Below, piece after piece: positions 44,000-56,189 of a stretch of DNA of 64,000 nt; position 1 is the first letter of the stretch; each line of letters begins with the position of its first letter. The position numbers and the translations under genes are program-made. The notes beneath the pieces were generated by a model. That model searched no databases. It was not told the DNA's origin and was given only the letters and a program-made list of their open reading frames with translations. This DNA is from DATBQN01 sp963799925. Lineage in GTDB: Bacteria; Acidobacteriota; Thermoanaerobaculia; Multivoradales; UBA5704. The stretch is taken from contig CAWCYZ010000001.1 in NCBI GenBank assembly GCA_963799925.1, positions 868,001 to 932,000 of the forward strand, written 5' to 3'.

Positions 44000-46900
44000 T
44001 AGTTGGTCACGTTGATGGCCCAGACGCCGCCGGCCAGCGTGGTGCCGCCGATCACGGTGCCGTCCGACTTCGCAGGGAGTGCCTGCACCTTGGCCGTGCC
44101 GACGGAGGCGCCGGCCGTCGAGTAGGTGACGGTCACCGCGCCGTGGCTTACGGTGAACACCTGGAACTGGGAACCCGAAGGCGAGACGGACCCACCGAGG
44201 AGGGTCCCGCCGGTCGAGAAGTTACAGAACCCATTGATGTCTCGGCTCGTGCAGTTCCCCACCGTCACGGCGACGTTGGCCCCATCCGGGACCACGTTGC
44301 CCGCCGAATCCTTGATCCCCGAGAAGGTGACGGTCCCGGTCGTCTGGCCGGAAAGGGAGAGCGCGGCCTGCCCCGAGCCGGCCGCCGAGGTCATGCCGCG
44401 CAGCTGGACGGTGCCGAGGCCGAAGCTCGTGCCGCTCAGGAGGCTGCCGCTACGGCTCGCCGGCACTGCCGAGACGTTGACCTCCCTGCTCTCGTTGATC
44501 CCGGCGAAGAGCCCCTGCGACGAGTACACCGCGGCGATCTGCCCCCCCGCGAGGGTGAAGAGATCGATGTTCGGATTGCTGGTAGAGGGCGTCCCATCGC
44601 CCGGCGTCGTTCCGCCGGAGAGCAGAGCACCGCCCGCCGAGCTGATGCAGAAGCCGTTGGTGTTGCGCGTGGCGCAGTCGCCGACGGTCAGGCCGACCTT
44701 GGTGCCATCCGGCACCGGCGTGACCCCGTCCGAATCGACCAGCCCGCTGACCACGACTTGCACGCGCCGATCCGCCCCGTCGGCATAGACGTTGGAAGGC
44801 GTCACCGCCACCTTGGAGCTGCCCGGAGCCAAGAGTTGGACGGACACCGTCCCCACGGCCGTGCCGCTGATCGAGTTGCCCTGCGGCGTCACCGCCTGGA
44901 TGCCGAGGGTCGCGGTCTGCTGACCGTTGCCGAACGACACCCCCTGGGAGGAGTACTGGAAGACGACCTGGCCGTTGGCGAGCGTGAAGAGCTGCGCCGA
45001 GGAGAAGAACGGCGCCGGGTTCGACCCGACGATCTGGCCGCCCGCCGATGAGATGCAGAAACCGCTCGCGTTGCGCACGAAGCAGCTCGCGGCGCTGACC
45101 GCGATCATCGTTCCATCCGGAACCGGCTGGCCGGCAGTGTCCCTGAAATTCGTCAGCGTGATCGTGGAGCGCTGATCGCTGCCGTCCGCGAACACCACGC
45201 CGGGGCTGGCCGTCCCGGTCGCCGAGGTCAAGCCGGCGAGGCTCACGGGTATGGAGCCCAGAACCGTGCCGCTGAGAATCGCCCCGTTCGCATCGGAGGG
45301 CAGGAGGACCACCTGCACCGTATTCACCTGGCCCGGCCCAGCTGTCAGACCCTGGTCGGCGTATGTCGCCGTCACCCTGCCACCCTGGACCGTGAAGGCT
45401 TTGTAGATCGAGCCCGAGGGAGAGTCTGCCCCGTCGAGGATCTGCCCGCCGGCCGAACGGACGCAGAAGCCATTGGCGTCACGTCCCCCGCAGTCGGCCG
45501 CGGAGACGACGACCTTCGATCCCTCCGGGATGGGATTGCCCACCGCATCCAGCACCGGGCCGAAGGTCACCGTGCTGGTGTGCGACGCCCCGTCGGCCAG
45601 GACGATGGGGGGCTGGGCGGAGCCGATCGCGTTGGCCGGCCCCAGGATCTGGATGGGAAGGATGCCGATCCCCGTGCTGTCGAGCGTCCTCCCCTGGATG
45701 TCCGCCATCAGGGCCTGGACGTTCGCGATGAGCGTCTGCCCGGTTCCCGGAGCGCTGGCGCCCTGGGGCGAATACGTCGCCGTCGTCTGCCCCGAGCCGA
45801 GTGTGAAGACGCGGTAGATCGAGCTCGACGGAGATGTCACGCCGTCGAGAATCGAGCCGCCGACCGAGCGGACGCAGAAGCCGCTCGTGGCGCGGGTGGC
45901 GCAGTCGACCGCGCTGAGGACGATCTCGCTGCCATCCGGAACCAGGCCGGCGCGGATGTCGTGCGCGTGATGGATGAAGACCTGCACGGGAACGACCGGG
46001 AAGACGAAGGGCACCGAAGCGGAAAGCGCCTCCATCTCCACCGAGCCGGCGCCCACCAGGGAGATCGTCGCGGTCCCCAGGGCGGCGGACGACAGGGCGC
46101 TGCCGCTCGCGTTCGCCGGCAGGACCTGGATCGTCGCCGTCCTGATCTGGAGGTCTCCCGCGGTGATCCCGTTCGGGGAGTAATCCCCCTGCACCACGCC
46201 TCCCACGGTCGTGAACAGACGGAAGATGCTGCCGGCCGCGGCGCCCTGCCCGCCGAGGACCTGACCGCCGGTCGACGAGATGCAGAACCCCTGAGAGTTG
46301 CGCGTCGCGCAGTCGGTTGCGGAGACGATGACCGGCGTGCCGTCCGCCGCCGGATGCCCGGCGGCGTCGCGCACCTGGATGGTGAAGTGGCTGCGCCGGT
46401 CGGCGCCGTCGGCGTAGAGCGCGGCGGGCACCGGGCCGACGATCGCCTGGTCCGTCGAGGCGCGGAGGTTCAGGTCGAGCGTCGCCACCGCCTCGCCGCC
46501 GAGGACGTTACCGCCGGCGTCGGCCGCCTGCATCTGGACCACCGCCAGGGCGCCGAGGATGGGCGCCGGCGTCACCGGCTGGCTCGAGTAGGCCGCGGTG
46601 ACCGCGCCGCCGGCGATCGTGTAGACCTTGAAGCTGGCGTTGTTGGCCGCCGGGTCGCCGTCGACGATCGTGCCGCCCGCCGAGCTGATCGGGTTGCCGG
46701 CCGGATCGTGGGAGGCCATGTTGACGGCCGAGAGGGCGATCTTGGCGCCGTCGGGCACCAGCGTCCCGTCGATGTCGCGGATGTCGGTGATGGTGAGCGT
46801 CGTCGTCCCCGGCGTCGCGCCGTTCACCACCACCGTGGCCGGGCTGGCGGCGATCGTCGCGGAGTGGGCGACCAGGGTGCGGTCGGCCGGCGGGACGATG

Positions 46901-49900
46901 GTGAAGGTGCCGACGAAGCGGGCGCCGTCGGCGAACACCGCGGTCGCCGTGTAGGTCGCGCCGGGCTGGATGAAACCGCCGTCGCCGGCGAAGAGGGTGA
47001 GCGTGGCGCCGCCGGTGAGCGAGAAGCCGATCTGCCCGCTCGGGTTGTTCTGCAGCGGCGCGCCGGCGTCGGCGGCGATGCCGAGCGGCGCCAGCCCGGA
47101 GCGGGTGCTGCGGATCTGCGCGCCGCCGTCCTGCAGGTCGACGTAGGAGATCTGGCGCGTGATCCCGCCGCCGATCGAGAGCGAGAGGGTGAAGACGGCG
47201 TCGTTCTGCCCGTCCGGCGTCAGGCTCCCCGCCGTCAGGCCCACCCGGTCGGCCAGGTTCCCCTCGTAGTGGAGCGAGGTGCTGCCGGTGGGCGGCGGCA
47301 GCGACGGCGTCCGGCGGACCGCGATGCGCGTCGCCGGGCTGACGTTGCCGACCGCGTCGGCCGCGGTGAGCGAGAGCGTGTCGTCGACCGCGGCGGCGAG
47401 GCTGGTGGCGAACGAGCCGTCCGCCGCCGCCGCGGCCGTGGACTTGGCGCCGGAGACCGTGTGGGTCACGGTGACGGTGAGGCCGCCGCGCACCGCCCCC
47501 GGCAGGCCGTGCACCAGCGACAGGCCGTGGCTCGGCGGCTCGGCGAAGGTGAGCGCCGGATCGGGCGGCGGCGGCGGCGTCTGCTGGACGACGATCGCGA
47601 CCGTCGCCGTCGCCGTGTCGCCCGCGAAGTCGTAGGCCGTGGCGGTCACCGTCCGCGGCCCGTCGGCGACGCCGGCCAGGCTGAGCGTGCCCTGGAAGGG
47701 CGCCGCGGTGGCGGTGACCGTCTGGCCGCCGAGGGCGAAGGTGATCCTCTGCACCGGCTCGGAGGGGACGGCGGTCACCGTCACCTGCCCCTTCTCCGGC
47801 GCGTTCGGGGCCGGCGAGGTGATCGAGACCGCGAGGCTGGTGTTCTCGACGAACGCCTGGACCGGGCTGCTCGCCGGCCCGGCGTTGCCGGCCGCGTCCA
47901 CCGCCTGGACGGCGAACTGGTGCGGCCCCTCGGCGAGGCGGGTGGTGTCGAAGAGCGCCGAGAAGCCCGGCGCGGCGAGCGCGGCCTGGACGGCGCCGTC
48001 CACCTGGAGGTCGACGCGGGCGACGCCGGAGCCGGAATCGGTGGCGGTCGCCGCGATCGCGACTTGACCCTTGAGGGTCTGTCCGTCGGCGATGCCGGTC
48101 AGCACGGCGACGCTCGGCGGCAGCGTGTCGACGACGAACGAGGCGGCGAGGCCGGCCGCGTTGCCGGCGCGGTCCATGACGCTCGCCGCGAGCGCGTGGC
48201 TGCCGTCGGCGAGGGCGGCGGGCGGGGTGAAGGAGAGGACGTTCCCGGCGAGGGCCGCGGCGACGGCCTGGCCGTCGAGGCTCAGCACGGCGGTCGCCGG
48301 AGCGATGCCGGACAGCGTGTCGGCCAGGACGAGCGAGATCGCCGGCTTCGCCTGGGCGAGGAAGGCGCCGTCGGCCGGGGCGACGAGCTGGAGAGTCGGC
48401 GGGACGGTGTCCGGCGTCAGGAAGGTGCTGGTGAAGGCGGCCGTCTGCGTGTTCCCGGCGAGGTCCACCGCGCCGTCGACGGTCACCGTGTAGAGCACGT
48501 TTCCGGGGAGCGGCGCGGCCGGGGTGAAGGTGAGCGCGTTGGGCGCCGTGAGCGCCGCGCTCCCGGCGACCGGGCCGGCCGCCGTCGCGACGTTGACGAC
48601 CGCCGCGAACGGCGCCGTGGTCGACAGCGGCTCGCCGAAGGTGACGACGATCGCCGTCGCCGGATCGACCTGGAGGGCGCCGTCGGCGGGGGCGATCGAG
48701 GCCACCGCGGGAGGCGTCAGATCGGCGGTCGTGAAGCGGCTGGCGAACGGCTGGACGAGCGGCCGGCCGAAGAGGTCGACGACCCCGGAGGTGGCGTTGA
48801 CGGTCAACGTCGAGGAGTCCGGCCAGGTGCCGGTCAGGGTGACCGTCCTGCCGTCGCCGGAGAGCTGGGCGGTCGCCGGGACGCCGCCGCTTCCGCCGGC
48901 ACCCGAAACCGTGAGGAAGATCCCGCCCGCCCCCGGGAGCGGCTCGCTGAAGGTGAGGGTGACGACCTGGTGGACGTCGACATGGGCCGCCCCGTCCGGC
49001 GGATCGACGCCGAGGACGGCGAGCGCGTTGGCGTCCAGGGTGATCGTGCCGACGTCGACCGTCTGGCCGTTGCTCGCCAGCGACTGCCCCTGGACTAATC
49101 CGAGGCCGCCGGAGAGCGCATCGCTCACCCGCAGAGTGAAGGCGCCCAGGGGGACGCCGGTGGCGGTGAAGCGGCCGTCGTTCTGCGCCTGGAGGGCGAT
49201 GCGGCCGGCGGCGAGCTGGAGGGAGACGTCGGCGCCCACCGCCGGGGTGTGGCCGTCGGGCCGCAGGACGAGGCCGGTGACCGTGCCGCTCGGCTGGACC
49301 TGCACGGTGAGCTGGTTCGGCTGGCCGGCGACGATCGTCCCCGAGGTCGAGCCGAAGAGGGTGAAGCCGCCGCCGGTCACCCGCAGGGAGGCGGTGAACG
49401 GCCCGGCGAGGATCTCGGGGAGGGCGAACTTGCCGTCGGCGCCGGCGGTCAGGGTCAGGAAGTAGGGGAACGGCCCGGTGCCGGCGAGCTGGACCGTGCC
49501 GGCGACCGGCTGGCCGGCGGAGTCGAGCGCCAGGCCGGAGAGCGCGCCGGTGCCGTTCAAGCGCAGGGTGACGGCGGCGGCGCCGCCCACCGGCACGTCG
49601 ACCATCGTGGCGCCGACGTCGATGTCGCCGAGGACGCTGGCGCTGAGCTTGCCGGCCCCGGCGGGGACGCGGGCGAAGGAGAAGCTGCCGGCGGCGTCGC
49701 TGGTCGTCGCGAGCGTGCCGCCGCCGGTGCCGCCGATCTCCAGGGTGAGCGCCGAGATGGGCGCCGGGGTGACGCCGTCGGCGCGGACCACGACGCCAGA
49801 GACGCTCCCCGAGCCGCGCAGGGCGACGTCCAGGGCGAGCGTGCCGCCGTCGCCGGCGAGGGTCCCGCTGTTGGTGCCGGAGAGGAAGCCGCCCCCGAGG

Positions 49901-52900
49901 TCGGCGGTGACGACGATCCGCCCCTCGGGCACCCCGCTCATCAGGTAGCGGCCGGTCGCGTCGGCGAAGGTCGAGGCCGCGAAGCTCCCGGAGACGACCG
50001 CGACGCCGGCGCCGGGCTGCGGCTGGCCGTCGCTCGTCACCAGCCCCTCGACCGTGCCGATCCCCTGGGCCAAGACGTCGAGGGTGAGGAGCTGCCCCTG
50101 CTGGTCGAGCTCCCCCACCGAGACGCCGGAGTGGGCGGTCAGCGGGTCCTGCGCCTCGAGGCGGACCGGCCCGGCGGGCACGAAGTCGAAGCGGTAGGAG
50201 CCGACGTCGCCGCTCCCCGCCGTCGTCGCCTGGCCCACGGTACGGCCGCCGGCGATCAGCGCCACGAGGCCGAAGGGGACCGGCGTCACGCCGTCGGCGC
50301 GCAAGAAGTGGCCGGCGACCGTGCCGGTCGTCGTCAGCTGGACGGTGACGTCGAGCGTGTCCGTCCCCGCCGGCAGCACCGCCGAGGCGCGGCCGCCGCG
50401 GCCGAAGGAGTCGGTCGCCTGGACCGAGAGGCCGCCCTCGAAGACGCCGTCGAAGGAGACCAGGCCCTCGGCCGGCACCTCGAGCGGGCCGTCGAACGAC
50501 TCGTTCGGGTAGTCGGTCTCCTGGAGCTTGACGAAGGCGCTGCCGACCGGCTGTCCGGCGCCGTCGACGACGTGGACGCTGACCGTGCCGGTGCCCTTGA
50601 GGCGGAGGCCGACCGCGGCGTCCTGCCCGGCCCGCAGGTAGACCTGGGTGCGGACGACGCCGCCGGTCGCCGGGTCGCTCGCGGTCAGGGTGTAGAGCCC
50701 CTCGGGGAAGATCTTGGCGAAGCGGTAGAAGCCGGCGGCGTCGGTGTCGACGGTGACGTCGGGGAGCGCCCCGTTGGCGGTGACGTGGACGCCCGCGCCG
50801 GCCGGCGTCTTGCCGTCCGGCAGGGTGACGGTGCCGGAGAGGACGCCGGCGATGCTGTTGACGAGCTGCAGGCTGAAGCTCACCGTGTCGCCGCTCTTCT
50901 GCAGCACCCCCTGCGCCCCGACCGCGCCGGGGAAGAACGCCTGGGAGGCGCTGACGCTCACCCTGCCGACGTCGACGTTGCGGAAGGTGAACTTCCCCGC
51001 CGCGTCGGTCTGCGCCCGCTGCGACAGGCTCTGGCCGAGGACGCAGTTGGCGGCGTCGAAGACGTTCGAGGAGAGGGCGACGTCGGCCCCCAGGACGGGC
51101 TGGCCGCCGGGGTCGAGCACCACGCCGGTGACCGTGCCGCTGCCGGCGAACTGGAGGACGCCGAAGCCGGTCGCGCCGTCGCTCGCCAGGGTGGCGCTGC
51201 CGATCGCCAGGTCGACGAAGCTGCCGCTCACCTTGACCGCCCGGCCGGTCAGGGTGCCCAGCCCGAGGCCGGGGAACTGCACCTGGCCGCTGGGGCCGGT
51301 GGTCGCCGCCTGGCAGCCGCAGGCGTCGGCGCAGAGGCCGCTCAGGATGCGCACCTCCTGCCCGGCGACCGGATGGCCGGCGGGATCGAGGACGGTGAAC
51401 TGCGCCGTGCCGAGGCCGGAGAGGGGGATCGAGACGCCCTCGATCACCTGGTTCGGCGCGTTGACGACGACCGTCGCCTGGCCGCTGCGCAGGCCGTCCT
51501 GGGTCTGGGCGCGGATCATCTGCGCCGTCGCGGGGAGGACGGGGACGCCGGGGAGCGAGAAGGTGCCGTCGGCGGCGGTCAGCACGCCGCTCTGGCCGAG
51601 CGAGACGATGGCCGCTGCGGCGGGGCTGCCGTCGGGCAGGGTGACGGTGCCGTCGACGGTGCCGAAGTTGGTGGCGACGGCGATGACGAGGTCGACGGCG
51701 AGGTCGTCGCCGGCGGCGGCGACGCCGTCGACCCGCGCCTGGTCGCGGGCGCTCAAGGTGGCGACGAGCTCGTACGGGCCGGTCGGCAGGCTGGCCAGGG
51801 AATAGGAGCCGTCGGCGCCGGCCGTGGTGGCGCCGACCGCCGTGCCGTTGCCCGAGGCGTCCTTCCAGTAGTAGACGACGACGGCGCCGGGGACGGCCGA
51901 GGTGACGCCGTCCTCGAGCTTGCGCACCACCCCGTGGACGCCGACGCTGCCGCCGTCGAGCGTGACGTCGACCGTGGCGGTGGTGGCGGCGCGGTCGATG
52001 CGGCCCGCCGAGTGTCCGAGGCTGGTGCCCTTGGCGGCGGAGACGTTGACCGGGCCGACCGTGATCCCCGTGATCGTGTAGCGCCCGTCGCCGTCGGTGA
52101 AGGTCTGGCCGCCGATCTGCGGATCGGTGCCGCTGACCGCGGTGACCTGGGCGCCCGGCACGGGATGGGCCGCGAGGTCGCGCACCGTCCCGGCGACCGC
52201 GCCGCGGCCGAAGAGGGCGATGTCGAGCACGATCTGCTGGCCGGCGCTGCGGACGTAGGACGTCACCTGGCGCAGAGCGCCCGTGTTGGGATCGGTCGTC
52301 GAGACGGAGAACGGCGCGCCGCAGTTGTCCTGGCGCACGTAGCGGAGCTGGTAGCGCCCGTCCGCGGTGACGGGAAGGTTCGCCAGCCCCACCGGGCCGC
52401 GCTCGCTGTCCGAGCAGCTGGGGTCATAGGGATAGCTGCCGTAGGTGACGACCGCGGAGCTCACCGGCGACCCGTCGGCGTTGAAGACGCGGCCGGTGAC
52501 GACCGCCCCGGGGTCCTCGAGGCGCGACTGCAGGCCGACGTTCGCCGCCGGGCCGGTCATGCCGCGCTGGTCGGCGATCCCCGACACCGCGAGGGTGGTC
52601 GGCAGGTAGGGCCCCTCGGGCTGCGCGAGGTTGGCGAAGACCAGGCGGCCGGAGAGCTGCGGGCCCGCCGCCTGCACCGCGTTCGCGGGGATCGCGTAGT
52701 GCCGGACGTCGCCCGCCGTCGCCGCGTCGACGATGCGGTCGAAGAGGAGCGCGACGTTGAAGCCGAACGGACCGGCCTGGGAGAGGGTCTCGGGGCCGAT
52801 GACGCTGGCGGAGATCAGCCGCGGCCCGCTCGGCTGGATCCCCTCCTGCGCCAGCGGCACGGTGGCGTCGAGCGTCCCGTCGCCGTCGGTGTCGATGCCG

Positions 52901-55211
52901 AGCTGGAGGTCGCCGTCGATCACCAGCTGGAGGCGCTCGCCCGGCACCACCGCCACCCCGCTCGCCTGGCCGCGGAGGAACGTGCCGTCGCCGCGCGGCA
53001 GGGTGACGGAGAGGTCGACGTGGCCGGCGCTCTTGCCGGAGAGGGTGAGCGTGTAGGGCGGCGCGGCCGGCGCCGTGACCACGCCGAGGAGCGGCGCCGC
53101 GGCCGATCCGCCGAGCGGCAGCAGCACGCCGCCGGGGAGCGCCCCTCCCGGCGCCGTGCTGGCGAGGACGTTGCCGTCGGCATCGGCGAGCGAGACGTCG
53201 ACCGGCGCGGCGCCGGCGCCGCTCCCCACCGCGAGGGTGAGGAAGTCCGGCCCCGAGGCCTCGACCTGCGCCACCTGGCGCTCGTAGGCGAGCGGCCCGC
53301 CGCTCTGCTCCATGGCCGCCGCGAGGTTGGCGCCGAGGACCGTCGCGAGTCGTGCCCGGCGTCGCTCTGCCGCAGGAGCTGGTCGAAGCCGGGGTCGAGC
53401 GGCGAGCCGCCCCAGAAGTCGGTGACCAGGTCGCGCAGGGCGTCGCCGGCCGGCTGGCCGAGCCCCTGCCGCAGCCCCGCCTCGGCCAAGGCCAGGGCCT
53501 TCTGCGTCACCACCGTCCGGCTGGTGCGGACGACGCCGGCCGGCAGCGTCCCGGCCGGGGCGTTGGCGACGCTCCAGCCCTGGCCGAGGACGCGCATGGC
53601 GGCCGCGACGACGTCGCCGGGCAGGTTGTCGACCGCCGCCGGGAGGGACAGCGTGTCCGGCGACAGCGGCACGCCGCGGGAGTCGACGCCGAGGGAGAAG
53701 TTGAGCGCCCCGGTGGTGCCGTCCTGGGTATCGAAGTGCAGGTAGCTCGCGACGACCTTCCCCGTCCGCTGGCTGGTGAGCTGGTAGACGAAGGTCTTGG
53801 CGTCGCCGGGCTTGAGCGTCGGCGTGCCCTGGCTGGAGTCGCCGACGAGGGTGACGCCGCTGGTCGCCGCCTGGTCGAGCGCCACGGTCAGGTTGTTGGC
53901 GAGGGCCTGGCTGATGTTGGTGACCGTGGCGAAGACCTTGAACGACTCCCCCTTGCGCACCACGCCCGGCACCGTGAACGTCATGTCGAAGTACGGGTTG
54001 CGGACGAGGACCCCGCCGCTCGCCGTGCCCCCGATGCCCACCGGGCCGGTGACCAGGCCGTCGAGCGTGGCGTGGATGTTGAAGTCGATCGTGTGGAAGC
54101 CTTCCTTCTCGCCGCGGATCAGGAACTCGGCCTGGCCGGTCTCCCCCGGCTCGAGCGCGCCGACGCTCGGCTTGCCGTCCGGCCCCGGGCCGAGCACCGC
54201 GAGGGTGGCGGGCTGCGGGCCGTTGACCGTGTTGGGAAGGCTCAACGGGTCGTCGGCGGTGCCGGCGACCTGGTCGGCGCCGGGCGGCAGGACGATCGTG
54301 CCGGTGACGTCGTGGACCACCAGGTTCGAGCCGCCGGGCGCGCCGTTGGCGACGTAGAGCTGGGCCGAGAAGAACTGCTTCAGGAAGCCGACGTTCCCCG
54401 GGATGACGAGGACGCTCGGGATGCGCACCTGCCCCATCGAGCCGTCCGGCAGCTGGACCGGCGGCAGGCTCCCGCCGCCGTCGTCGCGCTGCAGGAGCAT
54501 CGGCACGATGACGGGCAGCTCCGGGATCGGCACGTCCAGGCGCGGCGCGGCCGGGGGCGGCTGGAGCGGCTGCGGGATGGGCACGCCCTGGCGGTCGAAG
54601 ACCACGGGGAAGGTGATGCTCACCACCTGCGACGAGAGCTGCAGGCCGATCGTGAAGTCGAAGCCGAGGACGTCGCTGCTGTCGAGGACGATCCCCTTGG
54701 CCCGGATCTCGTCGAGGGTGAGGGCGCGGGTCTCGACGGAGGTGACCAGCACCTGGTCGATCACCTTGACCGGCACCGTGCCGGGGGTGACGTCGAGCAC
54801 CGGGCTGCCGCCCACCACGAGGCGCAGGTTGGAGAGCGTGTAGTCGCCGCTCGCCGTGACGGCGGGCAGGACGAGGACGAGGGGATCGGACGACGGCGAG
54901 CCGGCCGCCGGCACGTCCACCGCCTGCGGCAGGCCGGGGCCCGAGTAGACGCCCTGCACCTGGAAGGGCCCGCCGAGGAACTGCGCCACCTGCGCCGCGG
55001 TGAGCGCCGTCCCCCCCGACCGCACGACGATCTGCACCCCGCCCTGGAGGTTCTTGGGGATGACCGGGTTCGCCGGGGTGACGGTCGCGGCGAGGCCGCC
55101 GAGCGTCAGCTCCAGCTCGCCGATCTTGCGCGGCGCCGTCTGCGCCGAGAGCATCGACGCAGCCAGCGCGGCCCAAACACCCAGGGTAAGGACTGCCGAG
55201 CGAGCTCGCAA
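43999..55211 (-). CDS. Giant secreted multi-domain protein (~3737 aa; one frame slip at 53349)
   Basis: ATG at 55211, signal peptide MRARSAVLTLGVWAALAASM. The N-terminal ~620 residues (CARDB-like, TFTVPGVVRKGESFKVFATV) run to LLRQSDAGHD; there one C is missing and the frame resumes with LATVLGANLAAAMEQSGGPL. Residues ~900-2070 are a long chain of Cna-B/carboxypeptidase-regulatory-like repeats (pattern GTVSGVV.RADGVTP). Then two SbsA-type Ig domains (VLGVDPPDGAAHVDVHQVVT), three bacterial Ig repeats and a FlgD-like segment. Seven tandem ~137-aa repeats close the protein, six of them with a paired-Cys motif. Ends VWAINVTN with no anchor. Coupled by TAATG to the second giant gene; together they occupy 21.4 kb. 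Confidence 0.85.
44000..46850 (-). repeat. Seven tandem ~410-nt repeats encoding an invasin-like domain with paired Cys
   Basis: At the C-terminus of the first giant protein, six units carry C-x2-R-x3-G-F-C-x2-S-x-G-G (for example DCATRNSQGFCISSTGG), at about 44237, 44660, 45060, 45470, 45880 and 46290; a seventh near 46690 has lost both Cys (MASHDPAGNPISSAGG). Around the motif each unit has a PDG-T-(K/V)-(I/V) strand before and a FT...G-(Q/A)-V...YSxQG strand after it, as in bacterial Ig-like invasin/intimin domains. Confidence 0.8.
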
Positions 55212-55310
55212 TCCGGTCCACCTCTACCAGTTTGTGTCTACCGGTGAATGGCGCGAACAGTACGTCCCGGCGGATCGGCTGTCAAGCGAGGGCTGGGGAG
55301 GGTAGTGGGT

Positions 55311-55403
55311 CCGTTGGGTCCGCTGCGGGCGACCGCCCTCGGGACCACCCTCCCGATCCCCCTTCCAGGCGGCCGTCCTCGGGACCAAACGGACCCAGTA
55401 CCC
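55311..55403. repeat. ~95-bp palindromic element, copy c
   Basis: Ends GTAGTGGGTCCGTTGGGTCC and GGACCAAACGGACCCAGTAC are inverted repeats of each other with few mismatches, the best conserved of the three copies. It lies in the 290-bp gap between the start of the giant gene and tRNA-Leu. The rest of that gap (55404-55509) shows no gene. Confidence 0.85.
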
Positions 55404-55509
55404 TGGGGAGGGAGCGAGACGACCGGAGGGGGGAGGGGCTCGCGGTCTCCGGCGTGAGGGGGCGGGCGAACCGAAGCCTTGGCCCAGCCGTTCTTTGATT
55501 TTCGATTCG

Positions 55510-55592
55510 TGCCGGAGGCGGGACTCGAACCCGCACGCCCTTGCGGGCGGAAGATTTTAAGTCTCCTGCGTCTACCGTTCCGCCACTCCGGC
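55510..55592 (-). tRNA. tRNA-Leu (anticodon UAA)
   Basis: 83 nt, class II with a variable arm. Acceptor GCCGGAG pairs with CTCCGGC, the D arm follows, the anticodon loop is CTTAAAA (TAA), the variable stem is CCGCCCGCAAGGGCG-like, and the T arm has GCGGGTTCGAGTCCCGC. The CCA tail is not encoded. Confidence 0.95.
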
Positions 55593-55669
55593 CGCGCGCA
55601 TTGTAGCAATGCCCGGGCGCCGCCCCGCCGCCGCGCGGCAGGCCGCCGGCGCCGCTCCATCGGCCTCGC

Positions 55670-55978
55670 CTACTGCGGCTCGCAGTTATAGGCCGTGCAG
55701 TAATGGCAGTGGCCGTTCCACGCGATGCAACAGGTCGGCGGGAGCTGCGCGCACTGGAACTGGAGCGGCGACACCTCGGCCGGGGCGGCGAGGATCCCAG
55801 CCATCGTTTCGGGTGGCACCGGCAACGCGCGGGCGGCCGGCGAGGAGACGTTCGGCGCCGCGAGCGCCGCGGCCGGTGCGAGCGAAGGCGCCGGACGCGG
55901 CGCTTCGCCGGCGAAGGAAGCGGGGACGAGGAACAGGACGGCGAGCAGCAGGTCGAGGGCGAGCAGATTCCGTTTCAT
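55670..55978 (-). CDS. Small secreted Cys-rich peptide
   Basis: 102 aa from the ATG at 55978. Signal peptide 1-23 (MKRNLLALDLLLAVLFLVPA), then about 50 residues rich in Ala and Pro. The C-terminal Cys block is FQCAQLPPTCCIAWNGHCHY then CTAYNCEPQ, i.e. C-x6-CC-x6-C-x2-C-x4-C. The six cysteines and the CCI motif recall the peptide at 27348, while HCHYC recalls CYYC in the protein at 61687. Sits alone between tRNA-Leu and the 21-bp array. Family not recognised; likely extracellular with three disulfides. Confidence 0.72.
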   Translation of the reverse strand: MKRNLLALDLLLAVLFLVPASFAGEAPRPAPSLAPAAALAAPNVSSPAARALPVPPETMAGILAAPAEVSPLQFQCAQLPPTCCIAWNGHCHYCTAYNCEPQ

Positions 55979-56189
55979 GCGATGGGTCCTCCTGGGACCG
56001 CGGCTCGATCGCCGACGGTCCTCGCCTTGATAAGTGCCCCCAACTTCCGGAACCGGCCGCCGTCTCCGCCCGTTCGCGCCCTTGCGGAGCGGGCGGCCGG
56101 CGCTCGCCCCTGCGGGACGTCGCGGGCGCGCTTGCGTCTCCGGTCCACGACGGCGCATGATCGGGCCAGATCGTGGCTTGCTGAAGGCG

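Noticed and set aside
33272..44002. Very long + strand open frames opposite the two giant genes (also 45580-49098 and 49249-53745)
   Set aside because: Arg/Gly/Glu-rich mirror frames without signal peptide, motifs or start signals; the minus-strand products show repeated Ig-type domains.
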